Shown here one piece after another: positions 1 to 12,814 of a stretch of DNA of 64,000 nucleotides (position 1 is its first letter; the number at the start of each line of letters is the position of its first letter). Location of the stretch: assembly GCA_033439295.1 (NCBI GenBank), contig JAVTLE010000003.1:1736001-1800000 (forward strand), given 5' to 3'. Both the position numbers and the translations under genes were made by a program. This DNA is from Deuterostichococcus epilithicus (taxonomy: Eukaryota; Chlorophyta; Trebouxiophyceae; Prasiolales; Stichococcaceae). A model generated the notes under the pieces. It searched no databases and was not told the DNA's origin. It saw nothing but the letters and a program-made list of their open reading frames with translations.

Positions 1-562
1 TGCCGCGCAACGGTGGCAACGAGCTTGTTGTCGAGGCTGTGAGCAGAGCGGCGCAAAGTTGACGCAAAGGTGCCGCAGCTGAAGATGCAGGTCGTTCCTC
101 GGCTGATGGTTGAAGGCAAGCGCCGGATGTGTGTTGCCATAGCCGCGCTCTCTTCAGCCATGCCGGGCAGCTGTGGACTGGACATAGCGGCAGACTGTAT
201 ATGTCTGAATGAATGAATGGATGGGGACGCCGCCTCCTCGTGTCGCCTCAGGGCTCCAACAAGGTATCGAGTCCGTCGTACGGTGCAGGCCGCAATTGAC
301 AAAATGTTCCGGAATTCATCTGTTGTCGTGATGTGAAATGAAAACATGCCTGCAGAACCCACCTCACAGGCACCACAGGCCACTTTCAAAATCTTTAGAG
401 GACGATCAGTCGTCAAAGATTCGCTGACGACCAACTCGTGCGATTGAGACACTTTCGAACCATTCCAAACGGTTCGCTCAGATCGCCAGATCACTTCAGC
501 GGTCTAGCCAGTCTCGGCAACATCAGAGCTTCACAATACTACTCTCGAGCTCGAGGTTTTAC
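1..562. other. Gene-poor left edge
   Basis: I see no exon with conserved protein motifs in this stretch. It probably holds the promoter and 5' leader of the DCAF15-like gene that starts at 563, and perhaps the 3' tail of a gene lying outside the window. Confidence 0.4.
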
Positions 563-3500
563 ATGCCTGGCAGAGCACGAGCGCCACAGGGCTTATTGAA
601 GTCGCTGGCAGACCGAGAATGCGGCGCCGCGCCGGGACGCGCCTCCCTGGTGCGTGCCCTGCATGACTGCAAGATGTTTCGGCTAGCTTTAGCTACATGA
701 GACGGAAAATGCAGACGATGCGACACTCGTGCTCCCTTGCAGCTGCCTCAGCGGCTGCAAGTGCCCGTCGCCGACATCATGGACGAGCACAGCGCCCTCA
801 AAAGTGCGGCGAATACATGGCTCTAGCTCAATTCGAACCTCGCCGTGCTTTGCATCTGCGTCTTCGAAAGCACGCTGGCATGTTCTGAAGTGTTCCTGCC
901 TGCAACGTGCGCCAACAGGCGCTGTGCTGTTGGGCTTCACGCACAGCGGCAATTTTCTTATCTCGCACACGAGCGCGCCCGTTGCCGCTGCCGACGGCCA
1001 AGGCGGGCACCACCTTCAGGTAGGGGTTCTAGAGTGATGGCTGCAAGATGTGATCCTCAGTCCATCTTCCAGCATTTTGTATCAATCTGGATTGCTGTCG
1101 AGTGCTGCCTGCAGTTGTCGAGCAATGTGACTTTCCTGTGCATGTGAGCCCTGCAGCTGTGGAGCTTCCACCCGTTCGAGCGCGCACGACGGCAGTGCAA
1201 CATCCCGCTGTTCAAATGCACTAGAGGCGCAGGTCAGGCATCGCTTTTGTTGAGCTTGATCGGGCATCTTGGCAGCTCACGCTAGCAAATGCTGGAGGCA
1301 GTCGAAGAGTGCAAGGGGTTTGGTGGCGCACGTTCAACTGCCCACGAATGAAGCTGAATGCAAGTGCAGATTTTGACGAGGACGACATTCAAGAGGCTGC
1401 TGCGTCGCTGGCAGTGACCGTCTGTGCGGCACCGGGAGACTCCTACCTAGGTTTGTTACTGGCACCGGCTATCGTTGCAACCTCAGGACGGGTAATGTCA
1501 TAAGCCAGTCGCCTGCCTGGATGTGACGTGTGCCCTCAGTGACACGTACCACTGTGCCTGCACGGTTTCACGTTTCCTGGAATTGCAGCAGCCTTTGGAT
1601 TCCTGTCTGCAGTCGTGCACGGGCAGCCTCTGGAGGGTGCGCCCGCAGACGGCGAAGATCCAGCCGGTGAACTGTACTACTTCGTCACGATTGTGCCGTT
1701 GCTGCAGGGCCGGCTGCCGATGAAGGTGGGTCCCGGGTGAAGCTCGAGTGCGTCGCCACCCACACTCGCAGGGGCTTGCGAACCAACAAGCGAACCGACT
1801 CACGAGCCTCAGGAGCCTGTGCTTGAAGCATGGCAGGCAGCGCACCCATGCTGTCTGGCACGGCATCGGCCTTGCGGTCGCTGCTGCAGCTGGCACCGTC
1901 GAACCACAAAGTTTGGCACCCTGCTGCAGGCGGTGCACTTCCGCTATCGGCCGGTGTATGCCGGCCAGGCCTTCCAGCCGCTGCTGCAGCTTGCACCGCC
2001 GTCGACGCTGCTGCTGGCCACCGCCAGCGGGCTCGGTGTTGTGGAGCTGCGGCCAGGAGAGCATCGAGTCGGTGAGAGAAGACACAGCACTCTGGCGTGG
2101 TCCGCTGGACTGCGCAACAGACTCTAGCATTTGCAGCCAAAGCGTGCCTCCCGTGTGGAATTTTGATTTTGAGTGGGAGATGTTGGCAGGCTCCAGACCC
2201 ATTTCAGCATTCACCCGGGCAAGGGTGCGCCTGCACCTTAGCAGTGCCGCAGAAACAGGGCTTCGCGCTGGGCCCAGCCATCGTCACTGGCTGCCAGGAC
2301 GTCAGTCAGCTGCTCTGCGATCACGCCAGCCGGTGCTGAAGTCTGTGGTCAAGCTCTCTTGTGAGAGCGCACAATAGGCTCAGCGTGCGGTCACGGCGCA
2401 GTGTTCCTGAGGAGCTTTCGACCGCAGGTACGGGCTTGACACCTGCCCAAACGTGGGAGACTGATTGGGACGGCACTGCGCCGGCATGCCCGGACCTCTT
2501 TGGCAGCATGGACATCCAAATGTCATTGGTGCGAAGTCATGGACCTGCTATCGAGCCTTGGTGACACTGCCGTAACAACCTGCGTGCACCAACAGCCTTG
2601 CCAATGGCCCTCCAACTCTCTGCCGACCGTCTCGCCTCCAGTTGCATGGCGTCAGGCCCTCTTCTGCTCGTACAGTGGGGACTTCTTCGTGTCGACAACG
2701 GCTTCTGAAATGACCGCGGGCGCTGCACTGCAGGTCTGCTGTGGCAACGAACGCCCGTACTGCTGGAAGTTCATGGAGTACCCGATGCTCGCACGCTTTG
2801 ACCTGCGTTACCGCGGCCGCTTCTATCTGGAACAGTTCCTGCAGACTTGGCTCCTGCACAACCTGTCAGGCAGGTTCTCTCATCGCCTCGTTCGCATCCC
2901 GGACATCCCGGCCTGGTGCGGCCACCTCAGCGCAGGGGGGCGCCTCAGTACCGCCTGAGGTATGAGTCTAGGATTTTGTCGGCCAAGCGCAACGCGCCGC
3001 CAGGCAATGCAGCACATGAGTCCTGGCTGAGAAGGCCCTGCAGCCGTCGGACGCCCGGCGGCCGCCCTTGGAGTGCCATGTCTCACCCCTGCATGCTGGA
3101 GGGCTGCAGTTGCCGCCAAATATCCTCGGAGCGCGGCGCGTCTGAATGATGTCACCGTGTGCCTCCAGCCGTCCAAGAGGGTTTGCAGGGTTTGCCTCTA
3201 GTTGCCGCAGGGCACCAGCTGACAGACTACGACATGCAGCTGGTGGCGCTGCAGCCGCCGAGCGACGCCGGCGGCGGCACGGACGCGGTCTGTAGTGGCA
3301 CGGAGCGGGATGCAGCTGCGGCGGCCGCCAGCGCCAGCGCCGCTGCTGACGCCAACGCCGCAGCAGACGCCTGCGACTTTGTGGGGTCGGACGAATCAGA
3401 TGCCGAGCCCGGAGAGCAGGGTCGGGGCGGGTCCGGCGGCGTACCGGGCCACAGCGGGAGCGCTGGCTGCGGCGCGGCGCAGCGGCCGCGGCTGGGCAGC

Positions 3501-4193
3501 GTGGTAGTGCTGCTGGCGGCGCGGGCGCGGCGATTAAGCGCGGCGGGGGTGCCGCCGCAACAGGCGCAGGCGCAGCCCGAGCGGGTGGCCTGCCTGCTGG
3601 TCGACATCGACCTGTGCACAGGCGCGCTGGAGGAACATGCGTCTGAGCCGAGACCTGACCTCTAGACTGTCAGGGTCGCAACCGGACTCCGGGTCCAGCA
3701 CAGCAGAGCTGCGCCTGCAGCAAGCTTGCATGCCATTGACGCATCGATTTTGTCTGACACATGCGCCGCCTCACCAAGGTGAGTAATATGTAGGAAGGTG
3801 GAGAGGGGCAGCAGAGCGGCTGACGGCCGGCAGAGGCTGGCGCATTGCGAGGGAATCTTGCCGGACGCGCCTCGGTACCCTGCAGCCTGAACGCTGATGA
3901 GACTCTGTGCAGGCGAGGCGGAGCTGCTGGCGGCCGCGGATGCGACACCAAGGCCGCCGCGCAGCCAGCAGCCGCCGGGCATGTGGCGGGCGCCGGCGGC
4001 GGGCCTGCGGGCCATCGCCGCGGCACACGCCCTGGGCTGGCGGCGGCGCCTCGCGCTGCCGCAGGACATCGTGCGGACGCCGGCAGTGCTGTCCAATGCG
4101 TCGGTCCTGGCGACGGCCAAGTCGGTGGAGGCGCTGGTGCACCCGTGGCTGCCGCTGTGCGTCACAGGGTACCACGAGGCTTCAGGGGCTTGA
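563..4193 (+). CDS. DCAF15-like DDB1-CUL4 substrate receptor
   Basis: Probable substrate receptor of a nuclear CUL4-DDB1 ubiquitin ligase. Exons I can place with matching phase are 563-649, 743-803, 919-1019, 1157-1232, 1370-1450 and 1613-1725. Less exact blocks lie near 1890-2070, 2650-2940 and 3190-3630, and the last exon is 3913-4193. Visible matches to animal DCAF15, in the right order, are LPQRLQVPVADIMDEH (like LPPRVCVSLKNIVDED), VLLGFTHSGNFLISHTS (like FLGFTKCGRYVLSYTSS), LAVTVCAAPGDS, VYAGQAFQPLLQL (like VYPFPTFQPAFQL), GHQLTDYDMQLVALQ (like FCSFSDYDIVILEV), and a C-terminus with RTPAVLSNASVLATAKSVEA. An Ala-rich acidic stretch near 3300-3400 is lineage-specific. The family function is known from animals; the role here is inferred. 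The ATG at 563 opens a 29-codon first exon. Confidence 0.75.
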
Positions 4194-4977
4194 GGTGAAG
4201 GCTTCACGAATGGAGAGCAAGGCTCCACATGCTCCAGCGCAGTCATGAGCGCCCCTTCGTGCAGAGGGTCCATAGATTTTCAGATTCGTGTTTACAAGTG
4301 ATTCAGTGGCCGCCAAAGCATGGTCAGTGCACGGGATCAAGCGAATGCCACTTGGCCAGTATCCCTGCATCGCAGGTCGGCCAGATGCCTGCTCGTCTAC
4401 GACGGCATCTCTCAAGTCCGGATGAATGCACACCGACTCTGCATGAGGATGCACATTTTGCAGAGCGATACCTAGATTAGGACGATTTGGAAGAGGAGAG
4501 GAAGCGCCATTCGCTTTACTGGTGCAGCGTTGGCGAGTTATGCTACAATGGATCAGGGGTTCGTCCCACATCCTCAAATGGCAGATGGCAGCATGCCCAG
4601 GAATTCAGTTCAGCCTACCTAGACACTCCTCAACCAAGACAAACGAAATGGCGTTTGGATGATCCTCGCAACATGCAGCCACGCAGCGCGAGTGTGAAAC
4701 AGCCCGCCAGAAACGATATCCCTCAACGCGAAAGTGATGATATGGTAGCGGCACACGGCTCCTGTGCTGGGAGAGGCACACAGACTAATAAAGCTGCCAT
4801 CGCTGCCTCCTGCTCCGTTGAGGGCGTGTCAAGGGTACATTCAGACCACGTGGCCATACCGCAGGAAACTGTATGCATCTCGTTGCATGGTGCCATTCAG
4901 CAGGCCTTGATTAGCAGGTCTGCTCGTGTCGACCTGATGCATCAGCAGGCGACCGCGCGCCTCGACCCCGACGCTCG
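4194..4977. other. Convergent intergenic region
   Basis: Lies between the 3' ends of the DCAF15-like and NF-YC genes and should hold both 3' untranslated regions. I found no conserved coding motif. A TTACA (TGTAA on the minus strand) near 4292 could be a green-algal poly(A) signal for NF-YC but is rather far from its stop. Confidence 0.4.
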
Positions 4978-6963
4978 TCAGCCCTGCGGCGCGCTCTGCA
5001 GCTGGCTCTGTGGCTGCACCGGCGGCTGCTGGCCTGCCTGCTGCTGCCCCTGCTGCCCCTGCTGCATCTGCTGCTGTTGCTGCTGCAGCCCGGGCATGCC
5101 CTGCCCTGGCATCTGCTGCTGCACACCTGGCGGCACGCCCGGCTGCTGCAGCTGCAGCTGACCGGCGCCCGGCAGCTGCCCTCCGCCGCCGCCGGCCGCC
5201 GACATCGGCGGCACCATCCCCGGCATCCCCGCCATGCCGCCGCCGGTGGCGTGCACCACCGGCGGCTTCTGCTCGCCGGGCATGCCCGGCATCGTCGTCG
5301 GCGGCAGCATCCCCGGCATGCCCCCCACCGGGTTCCACTGGTTGATGTACTGGCTGTACACCGCTGGGTCCATGCCCATGGGCATGGACTGGCCCGGCAT
5401 GCCGCCCGGCAGCTGGCCCGGCTGCATGCCGCCGCCCGGCATCGCGCCCGGCATAAAGTTGTACTGCAGCGCTGCGGGAGCCAGGCGGGAATCCGCAGAT
5501 CAGGAGCGGGTGATGGGTATCAGGAAATTGTCAAGGGCCGTGGGGTCGCCAGGCTTAGGACACGGATTGCGGTGGCGTCGGCAGGTATGCAGACGGGACC
5601 AGCAGCAAGAGAATGCTGATTGGGCAGCCAGAGCATTGCCCACCAGCACTGAGCACGCGCATGCAACACCAACGCAGACGGTGAAGGTAACGCTCGACTT
5701 CCAGCCAGGGCCGATATGCCAGGGACTCACGCATGCTGGGGGCGGCACCCTGCGCCGCTGGCTGTGCCGCCGGCCGCGACGCCTCATCTGCCCTCTCATC
5801 CTTTGGCACGATGTCCACCTGCACGCAGTCGAGAATCGCCCCGCGCGTCAGGTGCTGACTGCAGGAGCTGAGAACTATTGAGTTGATGACTGATACAACG
5901 ACCAGAAGGCTAACAGTGAGACACGGTGCCATCAAATTCCCATTTGGTGAATCTGGCGGCCACATACCGCAACACATAGCACCCGCTCTGCACGACTGTC
6001 CACGGTTATTGAAAAAACCCAAAAACCCACCAGAAAGTCAAAGACGTCGGTCCGTGTGATGGCGGCGGCAATGTCATTCCGCTGCAGCGTGCGTCGTTTG
6101 TTCTCCTCCGAGTGGCTCCACGACCGGAGCGTAAGCTCCAGTATGAACATCTCGCATGCCTACAGAGCGAGCTGGGAAACTGGCATCTCTGCAGGAAGCG
6201 ACGCTCAAGGGAGGCGAAATTGCCTCCGCCTCCACCGAAGAGGCGCCTCAATATCGGCGTCTCCGCTGGAATGTGGACCCCGTGTGCGTGCAGGACTGCA
6301 TTGGCAAGGAATTGCAACTGGCATGCGTGGATGGGGTAAGACAGCTTCCAGTGTCCAGCTGAAGTGATCGGGGCTGGAAGGCACGCATACCTTTGCGAAC
6401 AGCACTGGCGCCTCTGCGCTGATCATGCGAACATCCTCGTCTGACTTCATGATCTGCAAGAAGGGAGACAGGATGAAAATTGCAACACGTCAGCTCTCTG
6501 AATCCCGTGCAAGTCCGGTACTCGTCATTGCTCTGCCACGCAGGGCCACACGTTACCGCGTTATCCCGCATGGACCCTACCTTTTTAATGCGTGCGAGTG
6601 GCAGCTGGTGATTTTTGAACTCCGCTGGATCCGTCCCCACTTGCTCGATCTCCGCCTGCTGTTCTCGCCAGAATTTCTTGAGCTCAAGATTCTGTGCTTC
6701 CAGCGCAGCGGCCGCCGCGGTGCTGCTCGGCTGGTAGCCGCCCGTGCCGCCGGCATTGGCGTACTGCGGCGGCAGGTTGCCAGCCTGCAAGAGCCAAGAT
6801 GACCATTGCCACAAGACCCACTTCGTACGGGGCATGATCGCCTTTCGAAAGCTGCACGCATTATGAGCAGGATGTGGATTCTGCGAGAGGCGGGACGGGT
6901 GCGATGGCAGCCTCTCTGCACATTCATCAAGGATTTGCCCCCGCATGCACCCACAGTGCTCAT
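4978..6963 (-). CDS. NF-YC: NF-YC, CCAAT-box transcription factor subunit
   Basis: Histone-fold subunit of the NF-Y complex. It pairs with NF-YB and then NF-YA to bind CCAAT boxes in the nucleus. Exons, in transcription order, are 6784-6581, 6453-6391, 6159-6031, 5818-5731 and 5471-4978; every junction is in phase. The core reads LPLARIKK, then [53 protein letters not shown] and VDIVPKDE, a near-perfect NF-YC histone fold (helices alpha1-alpha3 plus alphaC). Upstream [20 protein letters not shown] is also typical. The last exon encodes a Met/Gly/Pro-rich then Gln-rich tail, the usual activation region. The first exon is tentative: ATG-AGC-ACT at 6963-6955 is followed by GTGGGT, giving only three codons. 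The gene is divergent from the RING gene. Confidence 0.93.
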
Positions 6964-7971
6964 ATGCGCATCAGCGCGTCATCGCGCACGTTTCAGACCT
7001 CTGCTCAAGGCATGCGGGTCAAGCTATCTGTAGGTGCAGGATAAGGGGCTGCCAGCTTCGAGGGGGACCTTGTGGTGTTTGGCCTGAGTCAGAGGGCAGG
7101 TCAGGTGAAAGGGTTATCACTGCGTGCCTGTAAATGGTACCTAGATGAGTATGCCGCAGCGAGATAGTGTCGGGCAAGTGACTGACTGGCAGATTGCTGA
7201 CGCCGATCTGGCAGACTACGTCCGCCGCCACAACATCGTTGCGACGTCAGGGTGCATGCATAGCACAGGCTGTACGGAATGACAAAGTAAGCCTGTGCGA
7301 GAGCCGAGGGGCGTCCTGCAAAACTTAGTTGTGCAGTCACCTGGAGTGTCGCGGGAGCGCTGCTGCCTGCCGGCTGGTCCGCCATAACGCTGCCGCTCCG
7401 AACACTCAGCTGCAAGTTCTGACGGGCTTTCGAGGCGTCGGCATGTGCAACTGATCTCCGCACATGGAGAATTGGAGATCCAAAGTGAGCGCTTTTCGCC
7501 GGGGTCGATACGCTGGCATAGGGTTTGGCTAGCGTGCTGCGCCTGCTGCGTCCTATGCTTACCGCTGCTGTGGGGCTTGCGGATATCAGCGATTCGGCTC
7601 GACCCTGAAAGTGCTGTGGATCATCTGCCGGCAGGCCCCGTAATGTGCAGACAGCGGCTGCCCGCAGCTCACGAGGTGTCTGTTTTTGAAGGTCCCGACT
7701 CCCAACCAGCATTGTTGCGACGCATCTAGCATGTTGCGACGCTGGGCCTGCTAGCGCGCAGTGCGACCGGTGGTGCATGCTCTGAGGTCTTAAACGTAAA
7801 TTTCTGATTGCCTCGAGTCCTCCGGCGGCTTGTGAGGTGAGGTATAGCGCGCCATCCTGCTCGTCACCAAACTATAAAACACAGATTTGCCCATGTCTCT
7901 ACTGCTTCGGTGTGCATTGACTTCAGTCAGATCAATTTGACACGTGTGTTCTGCTCTGCCCCAGACGCCCA
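6964..7971. promoter_or_regulatory. Divergent promoter region, NF-YC / RING gene
   Basis: About 1 kb separates the starts of two divergently transcribed genes, so both promoters must lie here. No coding motif is evident. I cannot point to a specific TATA or CCAAT site with confidence. Confidence 0.4.
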
Positions 7972-10900
7972 ATGGCATATGGCAATATGGCGTCCGCTGA
8001 CCGCCGCCGGCAGCGATCCAGCTCGCCCAGCAGCCGCAACACCCGGTTGCGCACAACGCCGCTGGACGCCGACGCCATCGACATCAAGTCCAGCCTGGAA
8101 ACCGGCGAGCCGTCCGGCAGCCAGGCGGCCTCCTGCGCCCTCCCTGCCACGACCCAGGATGCTGCCGCAGCTGCGGCAGTGGCAGCGACTGCCATCTCAG
8201 CGGCGGCGGCGCAAGAATCCGACGTGCCGGCTGAAGCCTCCCAGACGCCAGCGCGCTCTGGCTCGCCGCACGCAGCCGCTGCGCGGCGACCAGCTGAGGG
8301 CGCTGCAGGGCGTAGCCACCGCCCGTCGCTGCTCGTCTTCAACGGCTCAGCTGCCCAAGGCTCCCTGTGGACAGCACCATGGTGGCGGCGCGGCTCTGCC
8401 GACCAGCCAATCAGCCCAGTGCCGCACGCACGCAGCCTTTTCCGGCCATCTCTGTCGGCGCCGCCGCCATCAGCGCCTCAGGGCGGCAGCGCCGGCGCTG
8501 CTGCCGGCAATGCACCCGGCGCGGAGCAGGCATCGGAGGTTAGCACGCCGCCACATGGTCCCGTGACTTGGTTTCTGGGTCGTGCACTCTGGCGCTGGGG
8601 TCCGCAGCCGGTGGAGCGAGACACCGAGGTATGATGCTGCGCTTCACACCAGATAGCTGCATGGGATTGATTGCTGCAATCATGTTGTCCAAAACTCCAT
8701 GGGATTTCCAGAGGCCCTGCACCGACTCATTGTGCACGTGCCGATTTCAAGGGGATGCGCTCTCAAGCCTCTGCAAGAACAGTGCGCATCATCGGGGCCG
8801 CACGCATCCTCATCCGACAAGCGGCGCTTACTGTGCTGCAGGCGGACGCCGATGCGGAGGAGGCGGCAACCCTTCGTGATGCAGAGACTGCGGAGGAGGC
8901 GGCGGGGGGACGGAATGAGGCGCATGAAGAAGCTCTGGCCGAAGCAGCTGAGGCTGCGGCGCTGCACGACGCGGAGGCTGCGGAGGAGGAGGCAGCGGGT
9001 CAGGGCGAGGCACTGAACGAGGCCATTGCCGAAGCGGCCGAGGTGCGGCTGGAGGCCTGGGCGCCCAGCACGTCTTCCTCCGTCTCTAAATTTCGCATCG
9101 CAGCTCATGCTGCTCGTGAGTCCCAGGACTTGCCGGATGGAGGAGACACAGCCTGGACTCCTTAGGCCCACGTTTTGCATACTGCTGGACTAGTGTTTGG
9201 CCCCATCAATGTCGCTGCTGGCATGATATCAAACAGTGCACTGTCAGCAGGACAGGCCGCCGAGCCGTGCTGTTGCTGTTCCCAGGCGTTCGCCGAGGAG
9301 GCGGCGGAACGAGAGGAGGCGCTGCAGATTGCACAGGCGGAGGCGGGCGAGATTGGCGATCCGGGATTTGATCCGGAGGGCATGAATGTCATTTTGGAGG
9401 AGGAACTCGATGACTTCGACTTCTCATGGGCAGCTGACATCATCGCCACCGACCGTCGCACTCCCCCTTTCCAGCCCTTCCGCCCGCCGCGGCCGGTCGT
9501 GCCGAACGGCGTGACCGGGGGCGGCCATGTTCGCCACCCCGCTTCTGACAGCAGGTGTGCCTGCACCGCCCAGATGTCCTGCAGCGCCCCAGCTCGTCCG
9601 GGGCCATTGGCAGCTGCCACCAGCAACTGCGCAAGAGAGCGGGGCCGGCACCGAGACAGCAAGGGATACTGCGACACCATCTGCATCTGGTTGCAGGGAA
9701 TGCACAGCCCAGATTCAGCGCATGTCCACTAGCAAGTCGGATGGGCGGGGTTGTTCGCATCCTGAGAGAGATTGGGCCGCCCTGTTGACCAAATCTCGTA
9801 TGATCCGCTGCAGGCAGCAGGCACCGACAGAGGCACAGCTCGGTGGCCCCGGCATGGGTGCAGTGGTCGCCGCTGGCGTCAGCCCCGGCGACCCACACGG
9901 CGTTGCCGCCATGCCCGCTGGCGACATCGCCGGCGAGGCCGCGGCTGCAGTCGTGGCTACAACGCCGCCAGTGGCGGTCCGCCCGGGCGACACGGCGGCG
10001 GCGGCGGCGATGCAGCGGCCGGCCACAGACAAGGAGGAGGCGATGCTACAAGAGTTGCAGGAGCTGGAACGGGAGGCAGGCCAGCGGCACGAACATTTGC
10101 TGGTGCGCTTGCGAGACTCGGGTGCACTATCCTTCGCTGCGCGACATGTATACCCCTTCGCTTGGCGAAGTTGCGCTCATCAGCGTGGCAGGCAGGGTAA
10201 GCAAGGTTTTGGGGGTGCTTGCTGGCCGCGGTACATCTGGTGCTTGAGTGCACAGGTTGGGACCCCGTGCAGCCAGCCGCCAGCCATTCGTTTTTTGCCT
10301 CCCGGCACCGCAGGAGGCTGAGGTTGAGAGACTGGAGTGGGCCCTCCGCTGCGCCGAGGGAGGTATTGATCCGGAGCCTTTCCGCGCCATGGACCGCACG
10401 GCGTCAGATCGAGCCTTCTGCGTCGCTGGCCTGCGCCGCGGCGCCCACATGCTCGAGGTGCCAGTCGTGGGGACCGCAGGGGGTGGAGAGTTCTCGTCGA
10501 TGTTCGCCACCAGTCCTGCAACCGCTCCCTGCCAGTGCCGTGCGGTGTGGACCTGACCGTCACGATTGTATGCACCCCTGCGTGCTCTGCAGGCGGCCTT
10601 ACGACAGCATTGAGCCTTGGGTGCATGTTTGTCCCTCCCGAGGTCTGGAATTGGACGGTGCAGGCGGGGCGCGACACCAAAGACCTGAACTTCGCCGAGC
10701 TGCGCGGCCTTGAGTGCGCCGCGCAAGTTCTGTTGGAGGCGTGCCACGAGGCGCGCGGAAGGCTGCTGCAGCGGGAGGCGGCGCAGGGGAGGGAGCTGCG
10801 GGGCCGCCTGGCGGCGGCGCAGGCTGAGGCAGCCGACGCGGCGGCGCGCTACGCGACGGAGGCGGGGCGCTGTCGCGACCTGCGCGCCCACATCAGGTGC

Positions 10901-11655
10901 CGCTGTTGTTCAAGGCAGGCTGGTGCGGGGTTCCACGGTGCAGAACAGGGGCCTTTTTTGACATGTCATTCGTGCGGGGTGCTGCTACGAAGCATCTTGG
11001 ATGGTGGCAGAGACTTCAAACGAGCACGGTCAGTCGTTTCATGGCTTGAATTTCCACCCCCTGTGCGGCTGTGGCAGGGACATGCGCTCGCAGCTGCAGC
11101 GGCACGAGGCCCGCCAGGAGGAGGCCCGCTGCGCCATCTGCTACTCCAAAGACAAGAGCGCCAGCCTGTTGCCCTGCCTCCACCGGTGCAGTTCTCCACT
11201 TTCCTGCACCCGCCACTTGCGGCTGTTTGTGCACACGTCTGCCTCACCGCCGAGTCAGCTGCCTCCTGTCGCAGCTGTCTGCAGCAGCCAGCATATGCCC
11301 TTGTGTACGCTATCGCATCCTGTAAAATAGCCGACATTTTACCCATTTGCCGTGCTGGCACATGCCCTATTGTCGCATGGAAGAGCTCTGACGATGCGTG
11401 CTGATCGCAGCAGATCCCGCCCCATACTGCCTGTCACTTCAGAATGGCGCTCACGCATGAGCCACCGCTTCGCGCCCGCCATTGCCGCATCAGCAGCTCG
11501 AGCCTGCGTCTGTGTCGCGCAGGTTTTGCGCCGGCTGCGTGCGGCAGCACATGCGGGTGTCGATTTCGGGCAGGGCGTGCCCCCTGTGTCGCGCGCCAAT
11601 TCTTGCCGTGCTGCCGGATTTGGGCGAGGCGCAGGACGGCGGGTTTGAAATCTAG
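7972..11655 (+). CDS. C3HC4 RING-finger protein with coiled coil
   Basis: Probable E3 ubiquitin ligase. The first exon (7972-about 8629) encodes a low-complexity Ser/Ala/Pro-rich N-terminus. Later exons near 8842-9040 and 9287-9550 give Glu/Ala-rich helical repeats (EEAA, EALAEAAEAAALHDAEAA), followed by blocks near 9830-10150, 10318-10470 and 10660-10900. The last of these is a charged coiled coil (GLECAAQVLLEACHEARGRL). The RING is split by an intron: CAICYSKDKSASLLPCLH ends at 11185, and FCAGCVRQHM and ACPLCRAP follow from 11523, joined through a split Arg codon. Spacing is C-x2-C-x11-C-x-H-x2-C-x2-C-x13-C-x2-C, a complete C3HC4 RING at the extreme C-terminus. An acidic patch (LEEELDDFDFSW) near 9395 may be a docking motif. 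The family and its substrate are not identified. Confidence 0.8.
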
Positions 11656-12814
11656 GGTTTGCGGCATGGCGCGCGCGTCCGTCCCGCACCACGCTAAAAC
11701 ATGCATGGTGCAGCGGGTGCAGGAGCAGCATCCAGGAGCGCCAGCGCACAGAGTATGGAGGTTTAGACAGCTGCACTCGGTGCAGCAAGCGTCCGTCCGC
11801 GCGTGCCGGGTGGCGGGGCCAGGCCCGCTGAGCATCGTGGGGCGGCGGCTCTGAGGCTGAGGCCACTGCGGGACAGCCGATGTTCGGGGAAGGCATTAAC
11901 TGGCGACTGCAGGGGGAGGGCATGCGAGGCCAGGCAGCTGCGTGCGCGGGTGCCACGCGCCGGCTGCACTGCTGGGCAGTATCGCATGGCAAAACGGGAT
12001 GGTGGGTTTGCCAAACGGTGCAGTGTGTATGGAGCTCTGGCGGTCGGTCATGTCGAGCAGGAGGTTTTAGATTAGGTAGGCATCAGGTGGACTTTTCAGA
12101 TGAGCGGCAGTGTCAGCGTTACCAGTAACCGCACAGGCAGGTGCCGGAGGCAGGCTACAGTCAAGGCGTCACAGGTGTGCAAGACGCATCATCAGGGTTT
12201 GTCGCTGTGCACAGCTGCCTACGTGAGAGCATGAGATCGTTTGTGGTGACGGTGCAGAATCTGGTACGGTTGTAGAGGTTCAGGTGGATGACAAATGGGA
12301 AAGTTTGTCTGTGTTACGGTACTCGAACCGCAGCACAACCCGATGCAACCACTGCAGCCTACAAATGGTTGCTGATGTGACGTGTCTCCGAGCAATATGG
12401 CCATGCAACGCCCTGTTGTACATTTGCATCAGCTGCTGCATCATTTCAGAAGCTCTGCTGCGGCAGCTGCACACGAATTTGAGGCTCTGCCCTTTCAATG
12501 TTAAACTGCCCCGCAGTGGCGCAGACAATGCGCCTCTGTGCTGACGAAGAATGGAGTAGCGAGCCGGCGGCAATGCCAGTGCCGATTGTGCTGCTCCGCT
12601 GAGCAGAGATGCAACGCCTCTGCTGACACCACAATTCAGCCCTGGCGGTGCCTCCGCAACCTGCTTGGTTCTGCGCCATTGAGCCCTTCAATGATCCCAG
12701 TCGAGGCATGCTTGACCCAGAGCTATGGACGCACAGCTTTGAATGCTGCTGCGCCGCTCACCATGTGGCAGCTGAAATCCAAGTTGACGAGCATGCAGCA
12801 GAGTCATCCACTGC
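11656..12814. other. Convergent intergenic region
   Basis: Lies between the 3' ends of the RING gene and the GAT-like gene. Open frames here are short, and none carries a conserved motif I recognise. It should contain both 3' untranslated regions. Confidence 0.4.
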
